The notes under the pieces: generated by a model
Seen by the model: the letters and a program-made list of their open reading frames with translations, nothing else
Database searches by the model: none
What the model was told of the DNA's origin: nothing
Part shown: positions 9,247 through 18,221 of the stretch, one piece after another
Position numbering within the stretch: the first letter of the stretch is position 1
Layout of the letters: each line of letters opens with the position of its first letter
Assembly: GCF_900100485.1 (NCBI RefSeq)
Contig: NZ_FNDH01000023.1
Coordinates: 1 to 40,428, forward strand
Origin: Nitrosomonas sp. Nm132
GTDB taxonomy: Bacteria; Pseudomonadota; Gammaproteobacteria; Burkholderiales; Nitrosomonadaceae
DNA: 40,428 nucleotides
Direction of reading: 5' to 3'
Translations under genes and position numbers: made by a program

Positions 9247-9634
9247 GACAATCCTTAGCAAGCAAGCTGGTTAAAACTTTTAATAAATAATTAAGCTAAT
9301 TTTACTGGTCAGCTTCCAATCCAAATCAATGAACTGATTCGAAGTTTTCCTTTATTTCAAAATAATCAGCATTCGCCAGAAACTCCAGTGCTATCCTATA
9401 AAAAAGAGCCTCAACCTATCTATATTCCTTGGAACTAAAAAATATAAAAATCATACTCTTATTCAGGCTCATCTATCCATCGACGAAACTTCACAAGTTA
9501 ATGTTATTTAAAATAAATTGTCGCCAAAATACGACGAATCATTATTCTCGTCGAAAATATCATGAAATGATGGAAAAATATATATTTAATAAAAAATAAA
9601 TTAATTGGCATAAAATTGTATCAACGAACTAAAT
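9247..9634. other. AT-rich intergenic region, no gene seen
   Basis: 388 bp between the asparagine-synthase-like gene and the acyltransferase gene. It is very AT-rich and contains no frame with coding character on either strand; in particular there is no acyl carrier protein gene. It should contain the promoter of the acyltransferase-porin-c-di-GMP transcript and the end of the upstream transcript, but I see no strong terminator hairpin and no clear -35/-10 or sigma-54 -24/-12 pair. A TTGGCAT...TTGT stretch near 9605-9618 on the plus strand resembles a sigma-54 site but has the wrong spacing and faces the wrong way. Confidence 0.6.
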
Positions 9635-11482
9635 TTATATATTTATTCGTTGCTTGTACCAATGCTCCAACATCATTAACAACCAAATCATGGTACCGTG
9701 GTAACTTGCGTGTTCATACAAATATTGTCCAAGCAGTTTATCAATAAAATCAGAGCGAATAATTTTGCGTGACTTCAAATCATTTAAACTATCTGCAGCC
9801 AACGTTTGCAATAACTTGTGTTTTTGAAGCCAGATCCCAACAGGAAGACCGAAACCCTGTTTCTGTTTAACAATAATTTCATCCGGTAGAAAATCACGTA
9901 ACGCTTCTTTAAAGAAATAACGTAGCTTTGTTCCCTTAAGCTTGAGCTGGGGTTCAAGGCGAGCAGAAAAATCTACTATCGCATTATTTAACAAGGGAAA
10001 AGAGACATCCATTCCCGTTAGTTCACATGCTTTGATTACTTTAGGCAAATCGTTATCAGCGAGTGTGAATTTCCAGTCAAAAGCAAGCATACGATTTATT
10101 AGGCTATGCGCATGCGTCTGATCATAAGTTTGGCGCGATAATACTGAAGGTTGGATGGGGTCTATATTTGCCAGAAATTCACTGGTAAATACGTTCTCAT
10201 AGTTATAGCGCACCAGCAGATTATAGGCTTCCATTCGCCCAGGCATAGGTATCGATGCTTGCTCAATATAACTACGTGCCTTACGCACGAATTGTAGGCC
10301 ATTACCTTCTGGAATATTAAGCGCTAGTGGAGTAACAACCTTTTTCCGCAATACTGAAGGCAAATTTTCATAAAGTGAAAATATATATTGTTTTGCATAG
10401 CGCACATTGCCACCAAACAGCTCGTCTCCGCCATCACCTCCTAACAAAGTATCAAGACCATCGGCTCTAGCCATGCGTGCGCAATAAAAAGCAGGAATAG
10501 CAGAAGCATTACCAAAGGGCTGATCAAAGACAGTCGCAATCTGTGGGATAGCAGTAACGACATCTTCAGGTGTGACATAATATTCATGATGATCTGTTGA
10601 AAAATGCCTTGCAGCAATACGCGCATATTCCATTTCATCGTACCCTGTAGCCTCGAATCCAATAGAGTAGGTTCTAGCGGGTTGACCGGTCACTTCTCCC
10701 AATATCCCAGCAACCGTCGAGCTATCAGTTCCACCACTCAGAAATGTACCGACTTTTTGGTCTCCTACCGCTTCACTTACACTCGAATGCAGCAAAGACA
10801 GAAACTCCTGCTTAAGCTCAATAAATGGTCTCTTTTCTTTTTCCCTAAATTGTACTTGCCAGTATTTCTTAACCTCTATACTTCCTTTCTTATAGCTTAG
10901 ATATTCACCAGGAAGTAAGCGCTTCTGTCCATGATAGACAGTATCCGGACCCGGTATCATGTGAAAGAAAACATAATTATACAAACCCTGGAGATTGACC
11001 TCGGGTGTAGCAAGCGGATGCGCTGCAATAGTATCTGTCGATGAGCCAAACAATAAGCCCTGATGCGATACCTGATAAAAAAGCGGTCGTGTTCCCATCC
11101 GGTCAGTTGCTAAAATAGCTTCTTGTAAATTACTATTTAGAATGCAACAAACGAATTCACCGGTGAGATCTTCCAGTATTTTCTCCCCTTTTTTCTGCCA
11201 TTGATCTGCCAGAATCTTCGCTACTCCCTCAACACCCGCAAGCTGATTCAATTCAGTATTTCGGAATCTAACATATCCCCATAACCCAACTAACCACCCA
11301 TCTTTTTGGTAAACGTGAGTGTATCGATTGCTCGCAGCAATAATCAGAGCAGCGCTATTTCCAGTCAAGGATCGAGCTTGGCTGCCATCAAATCGAATAA
11401 GTGGATAAACCATTCGTTCAATGAGTTGCTGAATCTCATCATCAGTACTGCTATATCCGACCCATCCGCATAATCCGCTCAT
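9635..11482 (-). CDS. Asparagine-synthase-like amidotransferase with degenerate glutaminase domain
   Basis: 615 residues with the AsnB layout: N-terminal class II glutaminase-like domain (1-200) and C-terminal ATP-dependent synthetase domain (220-600). The synthetase domain is intact, with the SGGTDSS pyrophosphate loop at 249-255 and LLGGDGGDELFGG at 346-358. The N-terminus reads MSGLCG where active enzymes read MCGI-G, so the catalytic Cys2 is a Ser. The usual RGPD and NGE motifs are also missing from their expected places. It may therefore use free ammonia, another amine, or an amine handed over by a partner, to amidate or ligate a carboxylate (inference). The start ATG has an AGAGGA site upstream. 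Asparagine-synthase-type genes are standard members of XrtA-linked exopolysaccharide loci, and here it follows the decarboxylase gene after 171 bp. Confidence 0.87.
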   Translation of the reverse strand: MSGLCGWVGYSSTDDEIQQLIERMVYPLIRFDGSQARSLTGNSAALIIAASNRYTHVYQKDGWLVGLWGYVRFRNTELNQLAGVEGVAKILADQWQKKGEKILEDLTGEFVCCILNSNLQEAILATDRMGTRPLFYQVSHQGLLFGSSTDTIAAHPLATPEVNLQGLYNYVFFHMIPGPDTVYHGQKRLLPGEYLSYKKGSIEVKKYWQVQFREKEKRPFIELKQEFLSLLHSSVSEAVGDQKVGTFLSGGTDSSTVAGILGEVTGQPARTYSIGFEATGYDEMEYARIAARHFSTDHHEYYVTPEDVVTAIPQIATVFDQPFGNASAIPAFYCARMARADGLDTLLGGDGGDELFGGNVRYAKQYIFSLYENLPSVLRKKVVTPLALNIPEGNGLQFVRKARSYIEQASIPMPGRMEAYNLLVRYNYENVFTSEFLANIDPIQPSVLSRQTYDQTHAHSLINRMLAFDWKFTLADNDLPKVIKACELTGMDVSFPLLNNAIVDFSARLEPQLKLKGTKLRYFFKEALRDFLPDEIIVKQKQGFGLPVGIWLQKHKLLQTLAADSLNDLKSRKIIRSDFIDKLLGQYLYEHASYHGTMIWLLMMLEHWYKQRINI

Positions 11483-11581
11483 ATTGGTTTCCTCTTTTGA
11501 TGATCATCGAATGTATATTTTGATTAATCCCGAGCTATAAATAAGCCCAGTTTCTTAAACCCATGCTAAAGAATCTCAGAC

Positions 11582-11599
11582 ATCCTATCTAAATAGGAT
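11582..11599. repeat. Short inverted repeat between decarboxylase and asparagine-synthase-like genes
   Basis: A 7-bp inverted repeat (ATCCTAT / ATAGGAT) around a 4-base loop lies about 100 bp upstream of the asparagine-synthase-like start, in the 171-bp gap after the decarboxylase gene. No T-run follows on the minus strand, so it is a weak candidate for a terminator; it could be an operator or an mRNA hairpin tuning expression within the operon. Confidence 0.35.
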
Positions 11600-11653
11600 T
11601 TAGGTGCGTGACTATCCTGAAAATAAATTATGACAGCCATTCTTTAGAAGAAG

Positions 11654-12889
11654 CTAGACTAACACCTCTTGCGGAATGGGGTGACTTAGGAAAGCTGTTG
11701 GACTTGCTGTCAAGCCATACGCACCAGACTGAAATACGACAATAAAGTCTCCAATGTCCGCCTTGGGCAATTCCATCTCATCGGCCAGCAAATCGAGTGG
11801 TGTACATAATGGACCCACTACCGATGCAATTTCTGTTTCAGAAGTTTCTACCTTGTTGCCGACAATCACTGGGTAATTTTTACGGATGACCTGACCAAAG
11901 TTGCCTGAAGCAGCAAGATGATGGTGCAATCCACCATCTGTCACCAGAAATACCCGTCCTCTCGACATTTTTTTGTCTAATACACGACATACATAGATAC
12001 CCGCCTCTGCCACAATGTAGCGTCCCAGTTCAATCACAAACCGCGTTCCAGGAAGTACCAGTTTTCCTTTAGTTAATAAATGCTGCAGATTCTCTCCCAC
12101 CGCAACGAGATCAAGTGGCATTTCGCCAGGAAAATAAGGCACTCCAAAACCACCTCCGATATTTAATGTGCGAATCGGAACAGGCGAAGCTTGCGCAAGT
12201 TGCAAGCCTAACTGTAAAGTCTTTTCGTGAGCATCCTGGATAGCTTCTGCCTTAAGATTCTGTGAGCCACAAAAAATGTGCAACCCTTCTAAATCCAACC
12301 CCAGTTTGCCTATACGAATAAGCATAGCGGGAACCCGTTCTGCATCAACACCAAATGGTTTCGCCCCTCCCCCCATTTTCATTCCAGATGCTCTAAGCTC
12401 AAAATCTGGATTGACTCGAACAGCAACTTTAGGACAAATACCCATCTGTGCGGCTAGCGTCGCGATACGCTCCAGCTCCCGCTCGGATTCCATGTTAATA
12501 ACAATCCCTGCGGCAATAGCGCAAGCAAGTTCATGCTCGTTCTTGCCAGGACCGGCAAAACTAATTCTCTCAGGAGGCATTTCCGTATCTAGCGCAATTT
12601 TCATCTCTCCGACAGAAGCAACATCAATACCATCCACCAGACCAGCCAAATGCTGAACAACAGCGGGCATAGGATTAGCTTTCATCGCATAGTGAAGATG
12701 AATCTCCTCAGGTAGGTAGCGACGCAATAGGTTGACACGCTCAGCAATCAATCGCCTATCATAGGCATAAAAAGGAGTCTGACCAACACGCCGCGCTAGT
12801 CGTAAAAGAGAGATGCCCCCTATCTGAAGGCAATTATCGCGAACCGAAAATTGCCTCATGGGGGCATGTTTCGGGCACATGACCGTCAT
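11654..12889 (-). CDS. PLP-dependent decarboxylase, exosortase A system-associated
   Basis: A fold-type III (LysA/ornithine decarboxylase-like) enzyme, matching the exosortase A-associated decarboxylase family (TIGR03099-like). It should decarboxylate an amino acid or related molecule to an amine in the cytoplasm. The PLP lysine is Lys70 in HYAMKANP, the phosphate-binding glycine loop IGGGFG is present, and the conserved Cys362 sits in GPLCTPLD near the C-terminus, so it looks active. At 411 residues it has the usual length. The ATG overlaps the stop of the ligase gene as ATGA, a 4-base overlap implying translational coupling and probably a shared pathway. Substrate is unknown; diaminopimelate decarboxylase is unlikely given the context. 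Confidence 0.9.
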   Translation of the reverse strand: MTVMCPKHAPMRQFSVRDNCLQIGGISLLRLARRVGQTPFYAYDRRLIAERVNLLRRYLPEEIHLHYAMKANPMPAVVQHLAGLVDGIDVASVGEMKIALDTEMPPERISFAGPGKNEHELACAIAAGIVINMESERELERIATLAAQMGICPKVAVRVNPDFELRASGMKMGGGAKPFGVDAERVPAMLIRIGKLGLDLEGLHIFCGSQNLKAEAIQDAHEKTLQLGLQLAQASPVPIRTLNIGGGFGVPYFPGEMPLDLVAVGENLQHLLTKGKLVLPGTRFVIELGRYIVAEAGIYVCRVLDKKMSRGRVFLVTDGGLHHHLAASGNFGQVIRKNYPVIVGNKVETSETEIASVVGPLCTPLDLLADEMELPKADIGDFIVVFQSGAYGLTASPTAFLSHPIPQEVLV

Positions 12890-14469
12890 GTGCCTATCGA
12901 CATAAAAGTATGCTGAAGCTCCTGAGCTATACTTCTACGATCAATTTTGCCATTGGGAGTACGTGGCAAATGATCTTTCCGCAACGTGACCAGGTTCGGC
13001 ACCATAAAAGCTGGAAGATGCCGCTTGCAGGCTAACAGTAACGCCTCAGGATCCAAATCTACTCCTCCAAGCGGTACCGCCACCACGATAATTGCCTGGC
13101 CTAAGGTAGGGTGAGGCACACCTATCGCCGCTGCTTCCACAACACACTCTGTTGAGTAGATAATTTCTTCGATTTCAGTAGGACTGACCCGGTAACCCGA
13201 AGTTTTGATCATGTCATCGCGACGACCAACGAAATATAAATAGCCCGCCTCATCCATACGTACCGTATCTCCTGACCATACAGCCATCTCTGGAATAGTC
13301 AAACCAGACTGGCGCGGGAGAGGTCTAAAACATTTTTCAGTCTTCTCAGCATCATTCCAGTATCCCATGGACACTAGCGGCCCACGATGCACCAATTCCC
13401 CGGGTTCACCTGGCGCACATTGTGAACCATCTTCACGTAACACTAATATTTCAACATTGGGTATAGCCTTGCCAATAGAGTCTGGGCGTCTATCTACTTC
13501 CTCAGGTGATAAAAAAGTCGAACGAAACGCTTCTGTCAAACCATACATTAAAAATATACTGGTATTTGGAAGCTTACGACGAAGCTGATCAAGTGCTGCC
13601 CGTGGCATTGCTCCTCCTGAATTAGTAATATAGCGAAGCGAGGTAGCCCTCTCCCACTTTAGCTGAGCAAGTTGAATCCATAGGGAAGGAACTGCAGCAA
13701 GACCGCTGATGCTTTCTCGTATTACTTCGTCGATGATATCGCGCGGTAATAAATAATTCATCAACACATTGGTTGCGCCAACATAAAAAGCCGTTGCTAG
13801 CTGACTCAATCCGTAATCAAAACTGAACGGTAGTACTGATAAAATTCGATCATCCTGATTATTTTTTAGGTATTGGGAAACACTTTTTGCACCGGTTACC
13901 AGATTACGATGGGAAAGTACTACTCCTTTAGGTTTGCCTGTACTACCAGAAGTATACAAGATTGCAGCCATGTCACTATCAATACACCGATGGGCATGGA
14001 TTGATCTTGCCATAGTCAGTGCCTCTTGCCAGAGGATCATATATACACCTGAAATCACTGGAAGATTTTCTGCTGACCCAACTACGATCACTACATGAAG
14101 ATCATGACACTCCGGCAGAACTGATATGAGCAAATTAAGTCGCTCAATTGAAGTCACCAATATCCTTACGTTACAATTTTTAAGAATATAAGCAACCTGC
14201 TCTGCTTTAAGTAACGGATTGATTGGCACAAAAACGCTTCCCGCTGCGGAAGCACCAAACATGGCAATGACTGCTTCAAATCGTTTCTCAAGATAAATAG
14301 CAAGACGTTCCCCCCGCCCTAATCCCAAAGCCAGCAGAGCACCTGCAGCAAGTTCAATTTCTCGTGCCAAGGCAGCATAATCCAATCTCTGCTGCTGGTA
14401 TACAAGTCCCTCCGTATTAACACTACGATTTGCAGTGTTAAAAATCAATTCATGAAAAAGATGAGGCAT
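12886..14469 (-). CDS. Acyl-CoA ligase (AMP-forming), exosortase A system-associated
   Basis: An adenylate-forming enzyme (TIGR03098-like) that should activate a carboxylate to an acyl-AMP and then an acyl thioester. The P-loop YTSGSTGKPKG is at 172-182, the YGLTE motif is in the middle, SGD and the hinge follow near residue 400, and the catalytic lysine is Lys508 in RTPNGKID. All expected residues are there at a normal length of 527. It follows prsR by 59 bp and overlaps the decarboxylase gene by four bases. It probably loads an acyl carrier protein or CoA for the acyltransferase or decarboxylase (inference). No acyl carrier protein gene is in the window, although XrtA-linked loci often carry one. 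Confidence 0.9.
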   Translation of the reverse strand: MPHLFHELIFNTANRSVNTEGLVYQQQRLDYAALAREIELAAGALLALGLGRGERLAIYLEKRFEAVIAMFGASAAGSVFVPINPLLKAEQVAYILKNCNVRILVTSIERLNLLISVLPECHDLHVVIVVGSAENLPVISGVYMILWQEALTMARSIHAHRCIDSDMAAILYTSGSTGKPKGVVLSHRNLVTGAKSVSQYLKNNQDDRILSVLPFSFDYGLSQLATAFYVGATNVLMNYLLPRDIIDEVIRESISGLAAVPSLWIQLAQLKWERATSLRYITNSGGAMPRAALDQLRRKLPNTSIFLMYGLTEAFRSTFLSPEEVDRRPDSIGKAIPNVEILVLREDGSQCAPGEPGELVHRGPLVSMGYWNDAEKTEKCFRPLPRQSGLTIPEMAVWSGDTVRMDEAGYLYFVGRRDDMIKTSGYRVSPTEIEEIIYSTECVVEAAAIGVPHPTLGQAIIVVAVPLGGVDLDPEALLLACKRHLPAFMVPNLVTLRKDHLPRTPNGKIDRRSIAQELQHTFMSIGT

Positions 14470-14528
14470 TTCAGAATTTAAGGCGTAATGGATAACTTAT
14501 CAATTATCTTCAGATAACGCCACATTAC

Positions 14529-15887
14529 TCATTTCAGACCGTGCCGATTCATTAGGTCATATAAAGTCGGCCGGCTGACACCGAGTAGCTCGGCTGCCTT
14601 TGCAATATTACCATCTACTTTTGCAAGCGCCCTAACCAAGGCCTTGCATTCTTCTCTTTCACGAACTTCACGTAAATTCATCGGCTCCATCAGGATTTGA
14701 GACTCCTGAAGCTCCAAATCATCCGCACTAATCTGTGGCCCTTCCGCCATAATAACAGCACGTTTTATACGATTTTCCATTTCACGAACATTACCTGGCC
14801 AATGGTGAGCCTCAATTGCAGTCAGCGCTTCCTGACTAAAACTCAATGAGTGACGCCCCTCTTTTATGCAAAACTTGTTCTTGAAATGATGCGCTAGCAG
14901 CACTGCGTCTCCCACTCGATTGCGCAAGGGAGGAATTCTAATGGAAATCTCACCTAAACGATAAAACAAGTCCTCACGAAAACGACTTTCTTCGATCAAT
15001 TTCTTGAGATTCTGATGGGTCGCACAGACAACACGCACATCTACCGGAATCTCTTCTCGCCCTCCAATTCGCTCGATCACTCTCTCTTGGAGAAATCGAA
15101 GCAATTTTGCCTGCAATGATAGGGGCAGATCGCCTACTTCATCAAGAAAAAAAGTCCCCCCCTGAGCCAGCTCAATTTTCCCCAGCGTCTGTTTAATAGC
15201 ACCGGTAAAGGCGCCCTTCTCATAACCAAACAGCTCACTTTCCAGCAAAGTTTCAGGAATAGCAGCACAATTTATTGCGACAAACCGTCCTTCTTTCCGA
15301 ACACTCAGCTCGTGCAGCGCTCTAGCCAAAACTTCCTTACCTGTACCGCTTTCACCAAGCAGCATAACGGTTACATTCGAGGTCGCAACCCTTTCAACGT
15401 TACGGCACATTTTAATCATGTCCGGATCGCGCGTAATAATTCCAGAAATTGGAGAATCTAAGTGAGATAGTAGCAGACTGCGATTTTCTCGTTGCAAGCC
15501 ATACAAATAAAAGGCTCTGTCAACAATTAAACTCAGCATTTTGGGATCATAAGGCTTTTGATGGAAATCATACGCACCTAATTCTATTGCCTTCAGGGCA
15601 TTTATATGATTCTGATTACCTGTCAGAACAATTACTTTGGTGTCAGGCGCAAGCGCAAGAATCTGTTGCAGCGTGGCCAATCCTTCCGAAGCCCCATCTG
15701 GATCGGGTGGCAAACCAAGATCCATGGTTACGACCGCAGGCTCATGTCGACGGACTTGCGCAAGTGCGCTTTCGCGGTCTGTTGCCACGGATACATCGTA
15801 AGCATCAAAACTCCAGCGTAATTGTTTCTGCAAACCTGGATCATCTTCGATCACAAGCAATTTTCTTCGACTATCACTTGCTTTCAT
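14529..15887 (-). CDS. prsR: PEP-CTERM system sigma-54 response regulator PrsR
   Basis: 452-residue NtrC-type activator. The receiver domain (8-125) has the acidic pair at 15-16, phosphoacceptor Asp56 and Lys111. The AAA+ domain (about 150-375) has Walker A GESGTGKE at 178-185, the sigma-54 contact GAFTGA at 225-230 and Walker B FLDE at 247-250. The C-terminal Fis-type helix-turn-helix is around 425-450. All key parts are intact, so it should activate sigma-54 promoters after phosphorylation. Length, divergence in the receiver and its position after PrsK identify it as PrsR of the XrtA/PEP-CTERM system. It is separated from prsK by 232 bp and so may have its own promoter. Expected targets are PEP-CTERM protein genes, none of which is in the window. 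Confidence 0.92.
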   Translation of the reverse strand: MKASDSRRKLLVIEDDPGLQKQLRWSFDAYDVSVATDRESALAQVRRHEPAVVTMDLGLPPDPDGASEGLATLQQILALAPDTKVIVLTGNQNHINALKAIELGAYDFHQKPYDPKMLSLIVDRAFYLYGLQRENRSLLLSHLDSPISGIITRDPDMIKMCRNVERVATSNVTVMLLGESGTGKEVLARALHELSVRKEGRFVAINCAAIPETLLESELFGYEKGAFTGAIKQTLGKIELAQGGTFFLDEVGDLPLSLQAKLLRFLQERVIERIGGREEIPVDVRVVCATHQNLKKLIEESRFREDLFYRLGEISIRIPPLRNRVGDAVLLAHHFKNKFCIKEGRHSLSFSQEALTAIEAHHWPGNVREMENRIKRAVIMAEGPQISADDLELQESQILMEPMNLREVREREECKALVRALAKVDGNIAKAAELLGVSRPTLYDLMNRHGLK

Positions 15888-16119
15888 TTTTTATATAGTG
15901 CCTCAACACATTAACAGAATTTGCATTAAAAACGCATAAAGCTAAGTTATTAAGTTATATTGATACCTTGCAAAATAAATTAGAATCCTACTCTGCACAG
16001 ATTTTCAATAACACCCAAAAACAGTACGCATCATAACAAACTCTGTTTACAAGCAATTTATCAAAATAAGCAAGAAACCCGACTAATTCTAGAAAAACAA
16101 GTTAGTTTTAAATATCAAA

Positions 16120-18201
16120 CTAGCTTTCCGGGTGCTCTCGATAAAGTGGTAGCATAACTGAGAAAGTTGTTCCTACCAATTCTTGGCTATCAACAGCAAG
16201 TTGTCCTTCAAGCTCGTTAATATATTCTTTGCTCTCGAAAACACCGATGCCCATACCAGCTGCTTTAGTAGACTCAAAAGGCTTAAAAAGCTTTTTCTGA
16301 ATAAATTGCTCGCTCATGCCATGCCCCGTATCTTCGATTTTTATTACAGCTGAATTATCTTTTCTTGTGAGTCGAACCCAAACCTGCCCATTTTTAGGAG
16401 TAGCCTCAATTGCATTCTGAATCAGGTGGCTAAGTACTCTCTCCAGGCGAGAATAATCAGCTTCTACCATCAATCCGGAATCAGTAATTTCAAGCAGAGG
16501 CTTTGGCATATTGAACGATTTCCTCTCTATAATTTGCTGTAACAATTGATCAAGGTAAAGAATATTGGATTTTTCCGATTGATTTCCACTGCTTAATTTT
16601 TCAAGCAGCCGTTTCATTTTATTCACTGAAAAATTCACTGTTTCAATCATATCTTTCTGAAATTCAGGATTATCTTTATGCTTTTCAGCATTCGAAAGTA
16701 ATAAAGATAATTGAAAAATCAAGTTTTTGATATCGTGCACGACAAAAGTTGACATGCGATTGAAAGATTCAAACTGACGCGCGATTGAAAGCGCATTGGT
16801 AGCTTCGTATTGTGCCAAATAGCTCGCTGCCTGAGTACCCGCAACCCTCAACAAATCCCTAACTTCCCAATTTAAATTGATAGCACTCCTAGGCTCAATC
16901 AATATAACAAATCCCAGCAATTCTCGATGCAAAATTAATGGCACAATCAACCGAGATTCTGGAATGTCAGACAACCAATCTGGCAGCACCAAAGCTGAAT
17001 ATTTTTTGGGATCTGCGTGATATTCTCGTAAATCGATAACCCATGCCTTTTCTTCCAGGAATTGACAAAATTTATTCTTAGCTTCGGTAATTTCTTTCTT
17101 TAGAGAAATGTTCCAACCCGCAATTAACTGATACCTTCCATTTTCCTGTCTAAACCACAGTCCACCTGCAGGACTTTCCACTAATTGAGCAAGCGCTTTG
17201 ATCGCACGCGCCCTTAACTCGAGCTCACCCTCCGAAAGAGTTCGTGTAAAACGTAGCCATTCCTCACGATAATCATAGTTATAGCTATAAAAATGCTTAC
17301 TAATAAATACTTTAAGCCAGGAACGAGTAGTGCCAGAAAACAATAGAATTATAAGAAGCAGTATCGCGCCAGATAAAAAAGTCAACTGTAAAACTGCTCC
17401 CCAAGTCCCTCCGGAAAGCCTTAGGTAGTAGCCAACAGCTGCCATTACAAGCAAATATACGGCTGCACCAAATAAGGCAGATGAATAGAACAAAACATGC
17501 CGTGATAACGAAATACCCACAGACCACTTTGGGTTACGTGCAGCTGAGAGTGCTATCAAAGGAACGATCAAAGTATTGACCCATCCTCGAGCAATCCATA
17601 TATCAACATTTATCTTTCTGAACAACAGCGCATCACTTAATAAGTAAAAATCATATACAAAGATACTTCCCATTCCCAAGCAAATAAACTTTATTCCCCA
17701 GCGTTGTTCGGGTGACGTATTCCTGTAATACTGCTCAACGAGAATCATGCCAATTACGGCCATTAACAGGCCAGTAAAGAAATTACCAAAAGAACCGGGC
17801 AGCTGACCATGTGGGGTAAACTCGATACTATTGCTACTATTAAGAAAAATAATGAATACGAAAAAAATAAGATAAAGCACTGCAATGACCACTACGGCTG
17901 GCCTTATTCTCAGGAGAGTAGAATCTTCTTTTCTCGGCTGAAAAGGACCCAGTAAAGTAATCAAAAATATGGACCAACCAGCATGCCGGAAAATTTCCAG
18001 GATTTCTATCAAGAAAACAGATGGATAGTCCCAGTATAATTGGCCTGCGATAGCTGCAGCCCAGAAAACAGAAACTAGACAAGCAATCGCCAACAGTAAT
18101 CCATACAGGCGTCCGCGCCAACTCGTCAGTAAAAGGACAAATAAGAGAAAATAAGCCACAGCTGCTGTCACATAGCCAGCCGTAGCAATTGTCGTCAACA
18201 T
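16120..18201 (-). CDS. prsK: XrtA/PEP-CTERM system sensor histidine kinase PrsK
   Basis: 693-residue membrane kinase. The first 300 residues form about nine hydrophobic membrane segments, a multi-pass sensor. A GAF-like domain covers about 315-460. The dimerisation/phosphoacceptor region has His489 in FVVHDIKN. The ATPase domain has the N-box (Asn near 596 in LIQNAIEA), the G1 box EDTGHGM and a G2-like box GMGIGVF. It should phosphorylate PrsR. This layout is that of PrsK, the kinase that co-occurs with exosortase A. It starts 20 bp after the glycosyltransferase stop, so the two are probably co-transcribed, tying kinase level to exopolysaccharide initiation. The signal it senses is unknown. 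Confidence 0.92.
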   Translation of the reverse strand: MLTTIATAGYVTAAVAYFLLFVLLLTSWRGRLYGLLLAIACLVSVFWAAAIAGQLYWDYPSVFLIEILEIFRHAGWSIFLITLLGPFQPRKEDSTLLRIRPAVVVIAVLYLIFFVFIIFLNSSNSIEFTPHGQLPGSFGNFFTGLLMAVIGMILVEQYYRNTSPEQRWGIKFICLGMGSIFVYDFYLLSDALLFRKINVDIWIARGWVNTLIVPLIALSAARNPKWSVGISLSRHVLFYSSALFGAAVYLLVMAAVGYYLRLSGGTWGAVLQLTFLSGAILLLIILLFSGTTRSWLKVFISKHFYSYNYDYREEWLRFTRTLSEGELELRARAIKALAQLVESPAGGLWFRQENGRYQLIAGWNISLKKEITEAKNKFCQFLEEKAWVIDLREYHADPKKYSALVLPDWLSDIPESRLIVPLILHRELLGFVILIEPRSAINLNWEVRDLLRVAGTQAASYLAQYEATNALSIARQFESFNRMSTFVVHDIKNLIFQLSLLLSNAEKHKDNPEFQKDMIETVNFSVNKMKRLLEKLSSGNQSEKSNILYLDQLLQQIIERKSFNMPKPLLEITDSGLMVEADYSRLERVLSHLIQNAIEATPKNGQVWVRLTRKDNSAVIKIEDTGHGMSEQFIQKKLFKPFESTKAAGMGIGVFESKEYINELEGQLAVDSQELVGTTFSVMLPLYREHPES

Positions 18202-18221
18202 ATTATAAGTAATACCCGACT

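Noticed and set aside
9602..9618. TTGGCAT...TTGT resembling a sigma-54 promoter
   Set aside because: The GG-to-GC spacing is one base short, the GC is missing, and it points away from the neighbouring minus-strand genes.
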